A stretch of 5,394 nt of DNA, taken from positions 1-5,394 of the forward strand of contig JAHIMN010000118.1 of NCBI GenBank assembly GCA_018896395.1, read 5' to 3'. A model generated the notes under the pieces. The model did not search any database. It had not been told where the DNA came from and saw only the letters and a list, made by a program, of their open reading frames with translations. The DNA is from Verrucomicrobiota bacterium (lineage in GTDB: Bacteria > Verrucomicrobiota > Kiritimatiellia > JAAZAB01). Of this stretch, positions 1 through 5,394 are shown piece after piece. Both the position numbers and the translations under genes were made by a program. Within the stretch, counting starts at the first letter, position 1. The number at the start of each line of letters is the position of its first letter.

Positions 1-535
1 AGTCGCGAACCTCCCGGACAACGTCATCATAAAGCGCCTGCGCTTGCATGGTGCGCGGATCTCCGCGCTTGTGCATTAGAATAACACCCGCCCCATAGGC
101 CTTGGCCACGTCCGCCATGCGAGGGTCAGCCGACAGGGCGGACACATCATTGATGATATGCGCGCCGGCGGCCAACGCACGCTCGGCCACCTCGCTCTTC
201 ATGGTATCCACGGAGAGCACAATGTCTTCGCGGCGGCTGAGCGCTTCGACCACCGGGGCGACGCGCTCCAGCTCGTTATCCAGGGAAACCGGCGTGGCGC
301 CGGGCCGCGACGATTCCCCGCCCACGTCAATGATATCGGCGCCGTCCCGGACCATCTGCAACCCGTGCTCCACGGCCCGGTTCTTGTCGTGATAGCGGCC
401 GCCATCCGAAAATGAATCCGGCGTCACGTTCAGAATGCCCATGATCAGCGGCCGCTCGGCCGGCCGGAACACCCGATTCCGGCATTGCCAAATCAAGTCG
501 GATTCCGAATGGTCCGTGTCAGCGCGCATATCCAT
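1..535 (-). CDS. folP: Dihydropteroate synthase, 3' end cut by window edge
   Basis: FolP joins para-aminobenzoate to 6-hydroxymethyl-dihydropterin pyrophosphate to make dihydropteroate, the cytoplasmic folate step blocked by sulfonamides. I translated this frame by hand; it is open for 178 codons and leaves the window. Family signatures appear in order: MGILNVTPDSFSDGG at residues 32-46, DVGGESSRPG at 70-79, SVDT at 108-111 with the pterin-binding Asp110, IND at 128-130, and MHKRGDPRTMQ at 154-164. The family is usually about 270-290 residues, so roughly the last third, including the KxxxR/SRK-type C-terminal motif, is missing only because the window ends. The ATG at 535 is 11 bases after the ftsH stop and has no good Shine-Dalgarno, which suggests translational coupling to ftsH; an in-frame GTG at 541 and an ATG at 529 are alternative starts. 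The roughly 30 residues before the first signature are slightly long for the family. Identity is secure; the exact start is not. Confidence 0.95.
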   Translation of the reverse strand, partial: MDMRADTDHSESDLIWQCRNRVFRPAERPLIMGILNVTPDSFSDGGRYHDKNRAVEHGLQMVRDGADIIDVGGESSRPGATPVSLDNELERVAPVVEALSRREDIVLSVDTMKSEVAERALAAGAHIINDVSALSADPRMADVAKAYGAGVILMHKRGDPRTMQAQALYDDVVREVRD

Positions 536-546
536 ACACACCGTTT

Positions 547-2595
547 TTAATTGATTTGTGCAGCCGTGGCCACGGCTTGCACACTTTCCGTCCCTTCCGG
601 CTTCGGCACTTCTCCCACGGCTTGCGCACTTTCCGTCCCTTCCGGCTTCGGCGCTCTTTCCGGCTTCGGCGTTCCTTCCGCCGGCACGCGTTCCGCATCA
701 TTCAGGAGACGCCCATGCTTGGCAATTTCCTCAATATCGCGCCCATCCAGCGTTTCGCGCTCGAGCAAAAGCCGGGCAATCATATCGAGCTTGTCGCGGT
801 TCTGCTGGAGAATATTCATCGCCTGTTGATATGCTTCCCGCAACAGCTTGGCAACCTCAATATCAATGCGCCGGGCTGTTTCCTCGCTAAAATCCTGATT
901 GCGGGCCACCTCCCGGCCGAGGAACAGCAGTTCCTCCTGGGCGCCAAACGTTTGCGGGCCCAGGGTTGCGCTCATGCCCCAGTTGCAGACCATGAGCCGG
1001 GCCAGGTGCGTGGCCTGCTTTAAGTCGTTACCGGCGCCGGTGGTGATATCGCCCATGACCAGCTCCTCGGCGGCACGGCCACCCATGAGTCCGCATAGCA
1101 TGCCCTTGAGTTTGACCAGGCTTTCGGTGTAATGGTCTTTCTCAGGCAACTGCATTGTCGCGCCCAGGTAAGCCGTGCCACGCGGAATGATGGTGATCTT
1201 GTGCAGGGGCTCGCTCTTGGCCACCAGTTGCAAGACCAGGGCATGGCCCGACTCGTGATAGGCGGTCAGCCGCTTGGTTTCATCGTCCAGCACCCGGCTC
1301 CGCCGTTCACGGCCCCAGCGCACCTTGTCGCGCGCCTCCTCCAGGTCATGCATGTCCACCGCTTTTTTTCCTTGCCGCGAGGCCAGGAGCGCCGCCTCGT
1401 TGATCAGGTTGGCCAGGTCCGCACCGGAACATCCGGAGGTTCCGCGCGCCAGCCGCTTGAGGTCCGCATCCTTGCCCAGCGTGACCTTTTTGGCGTGGAT
1501 TTTCAAAATATCCTCGCGCCCTTCCAGGATCGGCAGGTCAATGACAATTTGACGATCGAACCGGCCGGGGCGCAGAAGCGCGGGATCCAGCACGTCCGGG
1601 CGGTTGGTAGCCGCGATGATGATCACACCCGCCTGGCTTTCAAACCCGTCCATTTCGACCAGCAGGGCATTCAGGGTCTGCTCGCGCTCGTCATGTCCGC
1701 CGCCAATCCCGCTGAACCGACTGCGGCCGACGGCATCAATTTCGTCGATAAAAATGATGCAGGGCGCGCTTTTCTTGCCCTGTTCGAACATATCCCGCAC
1801 GCGCGAGGCCCCGACGCCGACAAACATTTCCACGAAATCCGAACCGCTGATGCTGAAGAACGGCACATCGGCTTCGCCGGCAATGGCTTTGGCCAGGAGC
1901 GTTTTTCCGGTGCCCGGCGGCCCCATCAACAGGACGCCCTTGGGCATGTGGCCGCCCAGGGTCTGGAATTTTTTGGGATCTTTGAGAAATTCGACGATTT
2001 CCTCGACTTCTTCCCTGGCTTCTTCCACGCCCGCCACTTCTTCAAAGGTAATTTTATTGTGATCCCGCGCCAGCAGACGGGCGCGGCTTTTCCCGAAACT
2101 CATGGCGCCATGACCGACCGATCGGATCTGCCGCATTACCAGGAAATACAGGAGACCCAGAACCAGGAGAAACGGCAAGGCGCCCTGCAGGATTTGCCAA
2201 AAATCGATTTTCTGACGGCTGAACGCGAACGGCACGCCGTTTTTCATCAGCCAGGCCGGCAGGCCATCGGTAACCACGATATCAACCTTGAACTTCCGGC
2301 TCTTGCCCGACTTCGGGTCCACGTCGGTCATATCGCCGCGAATGAACTGGGCACCGGAAAGTTCGGTGACAATCTCGCACTTGCGGATTTTTTTATTTTC
2401 CACCAGGCTGACGAAGTTCGGGTTGTACTGGATGGCTTCAACCACCTCGCGGCCGTTCTGAAAAAAGTTGAAGACAAACAGGAGCAGGATAGGCAACAGG
2501 AGCCATAACCCCATGTTACGCATCACGTTTTTGGTGCGGTCATCATCCGGCTTCCGCGGGACAGGATTTTGATTCGGCTTACTCTTGTTTTCCAT
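547..2595 (-). CDS. ftsH: ATP-dependent zinc metalloprotease FtsH
   Basis: FtsH is a hexameric inner-membrane AAA+ protease that extracts and degrades misfolded membrane proteins and short-lived cytoplasmic regulators. The 682 residues show the full layout: a short charged N-terminus, membrane segment at about 28-46, an extracytoplasmic domain, second membrane segment at about 133-154, then the AAA+ module with Walker A GPPGTGKT (225-232), pore loop around MFVG (257-260), Walker B IIFIDEID (280-287) and the second region of homology ending LLRPGRFDR with arginine fingers Arg342 and Arg345. The peptidase carries the zinc motif HESGH (447-451), with Asp524 in GNDLK as probable third ligand. All catalytic residues are present. 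After about residue 637 a Pro/Glu/Ala-rich tail carries three PKPE units and a 15-residue tandem repeat. The ATG at 2595 is the first possible start, since an in-frame TGA lies eight codons upstream; its ribosome site is weak (GGA seven bases before ATG). It is followed closely by folP, an arrangement shared with many bacteria. Confidence 0.98.
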   Translation of the reverse strand: MENKSKPNQNPVPRKPDDDRTKNVMRNMGLWLLLPILLLFVFNFFQNGREVVEAIQYNPNFVSLVENKKIRKCEIVTELSGAQFIRGDMTDVDPKSGKSRKFKVDIVVTDGLPAWLMKNGVPFAFSRQKIDFWQILQGALPFLLVLGLLYFLVMRQIRSVGHGAMSFGKSRARLLARDHNKITFEEVAGVEEAREEVEEIVEFLKDPKKFQTLGGHMPKGVLLMGPPGTGKTLLAKAIAGEADVPFFSISGSDFVEMFVGVGASRVRDMFEQGKKSAPCIIFIDEIDAVGRSRFSGIGGGHDEREQTLNALLVEMDGFESQAGVIIIAATNRPDVLDPALLRPGRFDRQIVIDLPILEGREDILKIHAKKVTLGKDADLKRLARGTSGCSGADLANLINEAALLASRQGKKAVDMHDLEEARDKVRWGRERRSRVLDDETKRLTAYHESGHALVLQLVAKSEPLHKITIIPRGTAYLGATMQLPEKDHYTESLVKLKGMLCGLMGGRAAEELVMGDITTGAGNDLKQATHLARLMVCNWGMSATLGPQTFGAQEELLFLGREVARNQDFSEETARRIDIEVAKLLREAYQQAMNILQQNRDKLDMIARLLLERETLDGRDIEEIAKHGRLLNDAERVPAEGTPKPERAPKPEGTESAQAVGEVPKPEGTESVQAVATAAQIN
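571..655 (-). repeat. In-frame 45-nt tandem duplication in the ftsH 3' end
   Basis: Bases 571-610 and 616-655 match at 38 of 40 positions with an offset of exactly 45 bases, so the reading frame is kept and the protein gains a repeated 15-residue block beginning PKPEGTES (units at about 649 and 664). A shorter third copy of the core TTCCGGCTTCGGC lies at 658-670, matching the same core at 595-607 and 640-652 and encoding a further PKPE. The repeats fall in the disordered C-terminal tail, outside the protease domain. Such a tract can expand or contract by slipped-strand replication, so tail length may differ between strains. Confidence 0.85.
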
Positions 2596-2639
2596 GGGGT
2601 TATCCAGGCCTGCGCATCATACGACTCCGTTATTTATGT

Positions 2640-2668
2640 AGACTATCAAAAGCACCTGGCTTTGGCAA
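2640..2668 (-). promoter_or_regulatory. Possible ftsH promoter (weak match)
   Basis: Read on the minus strand, TTGCCA (2668-2663) matches five of six bases of a sigma-70 -35 box, and 17 bases on lies TAGTCT (2645-2640), which matches only three of six bases of a -10 box. It is about 45 bases upstream of the ftsH start. Spacing is ideal but the -10 is poor, so this is only a candidate; TATGAT nearer the gene is a better -10 but lacks a -35 at the right distance. Confidence 0.25.
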
Positions 2669-2671
2669 CCC

Positions 2672-2697
2672 ATGGAAATGATACCCAATGGAAATGA
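2672..2697 (-). repeat. Direct repeat pair upstream of ftsH, possible operator
   Basis: The ten-base word ATGGAAATGA occurs at 2672-2681 and again at 2688-2697, a period of 16 bases; on the minus strand it reads TCATTTCCAT twice and ends three bases before the candidate -35 box of ftsH. Two direct copies abutting a -35 is a usual layout for an activator site, but no protein is identified and chance cannot be excluded for a ten-base word. Confidence 0.35.
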
Positions 2698-2760
2698 CCG
2701 CGTCTCGTGGATATAAGACAACGCCCGTCTCCCTGGGCTGGCAGGCGGAGAACGTTCCAA

Positions 2761-2812
2761 CCGCTGTTCATCGGCAGCGATGAGTCGGAACCGACCTTAG
2801 CGTCCCCAGCGG
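2761..2812 (-). other. Possible branched stem-loop after the kinase gene
   Basis: About 12 bases past the kinase stop, an outer stem CCGCTG/CAGCGG (2761-2766 with 2807-2812) encloses two adjacent small inverted repeats: CATCG/CGATG (2769-2773 with 2778-2782, four-base loop) and GTCGG/CCGAC (2784-2788 with 2791-2795, whose innermost pair must open to form a loop). There is no T-run, so it is not a classic intrinsic terminator, although it sits where the end of the uxaC-like/kinase transcript would be expected. Each stem is short and the fold was judged by eye. The rest of the 228-base spacer shows no gene that I can support. Confidence 0.25.
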
Positions 2813-2823
2813 CCGCATCCGTT

Positions 2824-3750
2824 TTATTGTGCACGCCTACATGCACTGGCATAGTCAGGAATACCCGCCGCACCACCAATGTGTTCGATACAGTAAGCGG
2901 CGCAGGCATGACCGATTCTGGTAGCCGCAACTACATCCTCGCCATGCATGAGTGCCGCCAGGAATCCGGCATCCCAACAGTCACCGGCGCCGGTAGTATC
3001 CACGACTCGCACATGTAGCGCCGACACCTGTATTCGCTCGGCGCCACGGGCCACGAGGCATCCGGCGGACCCCATTTTCAAAACCACGGATTCGACACCG
3101 AGGGATAGGAAATGCGCGACCAGTCGCTCCGGCGGCCAATCCGGATAGATGGTGCGCAGATCGTCCACACTCGGCAGGAAGTAGGTACAGTGCGGCAGCA
3201 TGGTTTCCAGGACATCGCGCCGCGGACCCAAGCCCCAGCATTCATCGAGCGCCGTCTTCAGGCCACGACGACGGGCCTCCGCCAGAAGCCGGGCCCCGGG
3301 TTCGCCGTCAAGCTGTGGTAGTACCCAACAGTCCTGGTACAGGAGGATGTCCGCCGCAAACAGGGCTTCCAAGTCCAGATCGGCCGGACTAAAGGTCCGG
3401 TTGGCGCCGGGCGTATGGATGAAGGTACGATCGCCATCGGGGTGAATGCCTACGAAAGTGAAGGGCGTGGATTCGCCGGCGGCCACGCGGATGCCGCGGG
3501 TGTCCACACCGGCTTGCGCCAGTTCGCTACGCAGGAATGCTCCATTTGGATCGTCGCCGACCTTGGAAAAAACGCCGACGTCCAGCCCAAGCTTCGCCAA
3601 CGCATTGCCGGTATTCGCGGCACCGCCCCCCGCAGCAAATCGCACCGACTGGGTCACAACCTGCGAGCAAACACGCGGTTCCGGGTACCGGGACAGCGGA
3701 CCGCTCAACGCATCCACCACCAGAACCCCCAGGCAGTTTATCCGCGGCAT
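2824..3750 (-). CDS. PfkB/ribokinase-family carbohydrate kinase
   Basis: The protein transfers phosphate from ATP to the hydroxyl of a sugar, sugar acid or nucleoside in the cytoplasm. Its 308 residues are a normal family length. The N-terminal PfkB signature is at 41-51 (GGGAANTGNAL, with Asn46), an ATP-site LKMGSAG at 224-230, and the C-terminal signature DTTGAGD at 251-257, where Asp257 is the expected catalytic base and the glycines form the anion hole. The first strand GVLVVDA (8-14) places the usual substrate-binding Asp at 13. The ATG at 3750 is preceded by GAGG five bases upstream, and the gene starts 22 bases after the stop of the UxaC-like gene, so co-transcription is likely. Because kdgK-type enzymes belong to this family, 2-keto-3-deoxygluconate or a related sugar acid is a reasonable guess, but ribose, fructose, adenosine or tagatose-phosphate kinases share the same motifs. 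Family assignment is firm; substrate is unknown. Confidence 0.92.
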   Translation of the reverse strand: MPRINCLGVLVVDALSGPLSRYPEPRVCSQVVTQSVRFAAGGGAANTGNALAKLGLDVGVFSKVGDDPNGAFLRSELAQAGVDTRGIRVAAGESTPFTFVGIHPDGDRTFIHTPGANRTFSPADLDLEALFAADILLYQDCWVLPQLDGEPGARLLAEARRRGLKTALDECWGLGPRRDVLETMLPHCTYFLPSVDDLRTIYPDWPPERLVAHFLSLGVESVVLKMGSAGCLVARGAERIQVSALHVRVVDTTGAGDCWDAGFLAALMHGEDVVAATRIGHACAAYCIEHIGGAAGIPDYASACRRAQ

Positions 3751-3772
3751 CAGCGCCTCACTTTCCGATAAG

Positions 3773-5107
3773 TCACGGCTTCATTCCCAGCAATGTCTGG
3801 GCAGTTTCGAAGAGAATGGCACGCGCAATGGCCAGAGCCTCGGCCTTGGTATACTGCCCCTGCGCAATTTTCTGGGCCAGAACCTGGGCCATCTGGCGGC
3901 GAACAATCTCGGCCTTGGCATACGTCCACTCGATGCAATAGGCGTCCGAAAAGAAGCCGACCTGCTTGTTCGTGGGCAGCATGTCGAGCCGCTCTTCCAT
4001 GACCTGCCGGATTGCGCCGGGGAAAAAATTGTGCCACCAGTAGCCAGCCAAGGCGAAGTTGGGCAACTCGCGGCAAAGCGTGCAAAGCGACTGGTTCGCA
4101 TGGCGGCTCGATACGAAGCAGAGGAACTTCACCTTCGGATGGCGGGCCGCGATATCGGCCAAGTGCGCGATGGCCCGCTGTGGCACCAGGCTCGCGGTTT
4201 CATGCGGCATGGGTTCCGCGGCAAAACTGCACTGGAACACGATCCGGTCGGCATGCGGCGCGAGGGCGGAGAGGAACGCCTCATGAATGTAGGAGGCATA
4301 GATATCCCGCTCCGCAGCCCCGGCTTCGGAACGCCGCGCCATCGCGGCTGACATCTCGGAATCCGTGACCGGCCGAAACACAATGTCCGTCGAGATATGC
4401 GTGGCCATGGACAGCACGGGCGCTACGGCGAGCCGGCCCACGTAGTGAGCCAGGGCGGAGCGCACATCGTCCAGGGTGCGGATGGTCTGCGCGGTGGCCG
4501 GGCGGCCGCCGGCACCGTGCGGGATCGGAGTCGCCGGCTCCAGTCCCCAGCAACGCTCGAGCTCGTAAAGCGCGGTGTCGTACTCGCCCCGTTGTGTGCG
4601 GGCGAAGAACGCCCATTCCATGGAGTAATGGAAGATGTCATCATCCACGCCTCCCGCGCGCCGGGACAGTTCCGTGGTTGTCTTGACCACCCCGGAGCGC
4701 CGGAGGATGTCGCGATGCCAGCGGCGATCGTCGGCGCGCTCGCGAATCAGGTCGTCCAGCTTTTGCCAGTTGTCGGGCGTGATCGGATTCGTCCAGCCGT
4801 AAAGATCCCGCAGGATGGTGCGCACGCCCCAGAAGCCACTGGTGTTCTGGATGTATTTCAGGTACGGCACTGCCTCGCGCAAACGGGCACGGGCTTCCGT
4901 CTGCGTGGGCCAGCCGGGAAACTCGGTCAGGCGCGCCCCGCTGGGGCACCCGGCGGCGTAAAGATCGCTGATCACCATGTGGTAGAGCAGGATGTCGTGA
5001 AGGCCGCGGGCGCCGAGGCGCCCGGCGGTCAGGTGCGTGTGGGTGTCAAGCAACGGCACGCTGTTCAAGTCCACGACGAGCAATTTCACCAATTCGGAAT
5101 AGTTCAT
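3773..5107 (-). CDS. Uronate isomerase (UxaC)-family protein, divergent active site
   Basis: UxaC enzymes interconvert glucuronate/fructuronate or galacturonate/tagaturonate and have an amidohydrolase-type TIM barrel. The 444 residues fit the family length and align by eye with E. coli UxaC at both ends: the strand-1 metal motif LLDTHTH (19-25; His23, His25), the mid-N-terminal block AVPYLKYIQ to LYGWTNPIT (79-110), GYWWHN (355-360, family GWW), VGFFSDA (383-389, family VGMLTDS, with Asp388), and the C-terminal helix. Several family residues seem replaced: where E. coli has QYHIGA this has QCSFAAE (292-298), losing the strand-5 His, and where it has TDSR this has SDAY (387-390), losing the Arg. 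The true reaction may therefore differ. The ATG at 5107 has a strong ribosome site, AAAGGAG nine bases upstream. It heads a probable two-gene unit with the downstream kinase. Family membership is well supported; isomerase activity is not. Confidence 0.85.
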   Translation of the reverse strand: MNYSELVKLLVVDLNSVPLLDTHTHLTAGRLGARGLHDILLYHMVISDLYAAGCPSGARLTEFPGWPTQTEARARLREAVPYLKYIQNTSGFWGVRTILRDLYGWTNPITPDNWQKLDDLIRERADDRRWHRDILRRSGVVKTTTELSRRAGGVDDDIFHYSMEWAFFARTQRGEYDTALYELERCWGLEPATPIPHGAGGRPATAQTIRTLDDVRSALAHYVGRLAVAPVLSMATHISTDIVFRPVTDSEMSAAMARRSEAGAAERDIYASYIHEAFLSALAPHADRIVFQCSFAAEPMPHETASLVPQRAIAHLADIAARHPKVKFLCFVSSRHANQSLCTLCRELPNFALAGYWWHNFFPGAIRQVMEERLDMLPTNKQVGFFSDAYCIEWTYAKAEIVRRQMAQVLAQKIAQGQYTKAEALAIARAILFETAQTLLGMKP

Positions 5108-5116
5108 ATGTGTCTG

Positions 5117-5123
5117 CTCCTTT
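5117..5123 (-). promoter_or_regulatory. Ribosome binding site of the UxaC-like gene
   Basis: AAAGGAG on the minus strand lies nine bases before the ATG at 5107. It is the best Shine-Dalgarno in the window and settles the start of the UxaC-like gene; ftsH and folP have weak or no such sites. Confidence 0.8.
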
Positions 5124-5142
5124 ACCTTAAACGTTGGGAACT

Positions 5143-5170
5143 GCTATAAAAAACAAGAAAACATCAGCAA
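5143..5170 (-). promoter_or_regulatory. Candidate promoter of the UxaC-like/kinase unit
   Basis: On the minus strand TTGCTG (5170-5165), a 16-base T-rich spacer and TATAGC (5148-5143) resemble a sigma-70 promoter, with three and four of six consensus bases. Transcription would begin around 5135, giving a leader of roughly 30 bases that contains the ribosome site. The position is right and the surroundings are AT-rich, but the match is moderate. Confidence 0.35.
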
Positions 5171-5178
5171 AGATTCTT

Positions 5179-5276
5179 ACCACGGATAACACGGATAGGC
5201 ACGGATATTAAAAAAATGGAGTCCTTTTGGTTTTAATATTTGGTTCTTTATCCGTGAAATCAGTGTAATCCGCGGT
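5179..5276. repeat. Nested inverted repeat built from CACGGATA units
   Basis: The left arm (5179-5206) contains three copies of CACGGATA starting at 5181, 5190 and 5200. The right arm (5250-5276) is its imperfect reverse complement, with one exact TATCCGTG (5249-5256) and two decayed copies. Between them a second, perfect inverted repeat pairs ATATTAAAA (5205-5213) with TTTTAATAT (5231-5239), so the whole can fold as one long interrupted hairpin or cruciform with a loop of about 17 bases. It carries no open reading frame and sits just upstream of the candidate promoter of the UxaC-like gene. I recall similar ACGGAT-type repeats in spacers of many environmental and PVC-group genomes, so a dispersed non-coding repeat is the likeliest explanation. 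Confidence 0.7.
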
Positions 5277-5281
5277 TTCCG

Positions 5282-5303
5282 CCAGAGGCGGATCCGCCTG
5301 TGG
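5282..5303. repeat. Perfect 14-bp palindrome with near-palindromic flanks
   Basis: AGGCGGATCCGCCT (5286-5299) equals its own reverse complement, and the flanking CCA (5282-5284) and TGG (5301-5303) also pair across one G/G mismatch, giving a 22-bp near-palindrome. The preceding TCCGCC (5278-5283) can alternatively pair with GGCGGA (5287-5292), so two exclusive small hairpins are possible. It may be a dimeric-protein site or the edge of a dispersed repeat next to the CACGGATA element. Confidence 0.6.
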
Positions 5304-5322
5304 AGGCGATTTTCCTTGGGTT

Positions 5323-5337
5323 GCGGGCACAGCCCGC
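5323..5337 (-). terminator. GC hairpin right after the upstream gene's stop
   Basis: GCGGGC and GCCCGC form a perfect six-pair stem with a three-base loop, beginning one base after the TAA of the partial gene. Position fits a transcription end, but no T-run follows (the next bases read AACCCAAGG), so it is at best an atypical terminator or a transcript-protecting hairpin. Confidence 0.35.
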
Positions 5338-5338
5338 G

Positions 5339-5392
5339 TTAGATCACTTCCGCAACTATCGCTTCAATGTTTTGTAACGGCACATCCACCTG
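5339..5392 (-). CDS. C-terminal end of an unidentified gene
   Basis: On the minus strand one frame is open from the window edge to a TAA at 5341-5339 and encodes QVDVPLQNIEAIVAEVI. The other two minus frames hit stops within this stretch. The composition is protein-like, the stop is followed immediately by a GC hairpin, and the strand agrees with all other genes, so this is probably the true end of a gene beginning outside the window. Seventeen residues are too few to name a family. Confidence 0.5.
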   Translation of the reverse strand, partial: QVDVPLQNIEAIVAEVI

Positions 5393-5394
5393 CA

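Noticed and set aside
571..670. CRISPR-like reading of the repeated TTCCGGCTTCGGC words
   Set aside because: The repeats are in frame inside ftsH, the period is 45 then 18 bases, and the intervening bases are themselves repeated, so there are no unique spacers.
519..701. A 60-codon Arg/Lys-rich minus-strand frame over the ftsH 3' end
   Set aside because: Its basic repeats are only the frame-shifted reading of the PKPE repeat tract in ftsH, so it is not evidence for a separate basic peptide.
1132..2508. A 458-codon open frame on the plus strand
   Set aside because: It lies entirely antisense to ftsH, whose conserved motifs occupy the same bases. Its translation shows no domain I recognise, and GC-rich codon bias in the real gene readily keeps the opposite strand open.
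2646..2930. A 94-codon minus-strand frame covering the kinase end and the spacer before ftsH
   Set aside because: It overlaps the conserved kinase C-terminus in another frame, has no good ribosome site and no recognisable motif. I treat 2596-2823 as non-coding.
3446..4351. A 301-codon plus-strand open frame crossing the kinase/UxaC-like junction
   Set aside because: It overlaps two well-supported minus-strand genes in antisense, including their ribosome site, and has no recognisable motif.
4397..5149. A 250-codon plus-strand open frame antisense to the UxaC-like gene
   Set aside because: It is a mirror of conserved coding sequence with no family signature, and it would have to end inside the UxaC-like promoter region.

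Overview
The window reads as one stretch of bacterial chromosome in which every supportable gene lies on the minus strand, so transcription runs from high to low coordinates. The coding DNA is moderately GC-rich and the spacers are AT-richer. The ftsH-folP pairing, the style of the FtsH N-terminus and an intergenic ACGGAT-type inverted repeat make me think of the Planctomycetes-Verrucomicrobia-Lentisphaerae-Kiritimatiellae assemblage. That placement is an impression, not something proved by the sequence.

In transcription order: (1) the last 17 codons of an unidentified gene (5392 to 5339), followed at once by a GC hairpin; (2) a 231-base spacer holding a perfect 14-bp palindrome, a nested inverted repeat of about 98 bp built from CACGGATA units, and a plausible promoter and strong ribosome binding site; (3) a 444-residue protein of the uronate isomerase (UxaC) family, divergent at several active-site positions (5107 to 3773); (4) after 22 bases, a 308-residue PfkB-family sugar kinase (3750 to 2824); (5) a 228-base spacer with a possible branched stem-loop near the kinase end and a pair of direct repeats upstream of a weak ftsH promoter candidate; (6) ftsH, the membrane AAA+ zinc protease, complete (2595 to 547); (7) after 11 bases, folP (dihydropteroate synthase), whose last third runs off the window at base 1.

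Two functional units are visible. The UxaC-like protein and the kinase look like a two-gene carbohydrate or sugar-acid unit: the canonical uronate pathway uses UxaC at its head and a PfkB-type kinase (2-keto-3-deoxygluconate kinase) near its end, but the dehydrogenase, dehydratase and aldolase are not here and the substrate is not proven. ftsH-folP is a housekeeping pair also found together in many bacteria, including E. coli. I see no CRISPR array, tRNA, rRNA, insertion sequence or phage gene. The least ordinary items are the active-site substitutions in the UxaC-like protein and the nested inverted repeat in front of it; I do not see clear evidence of a wholly new system.
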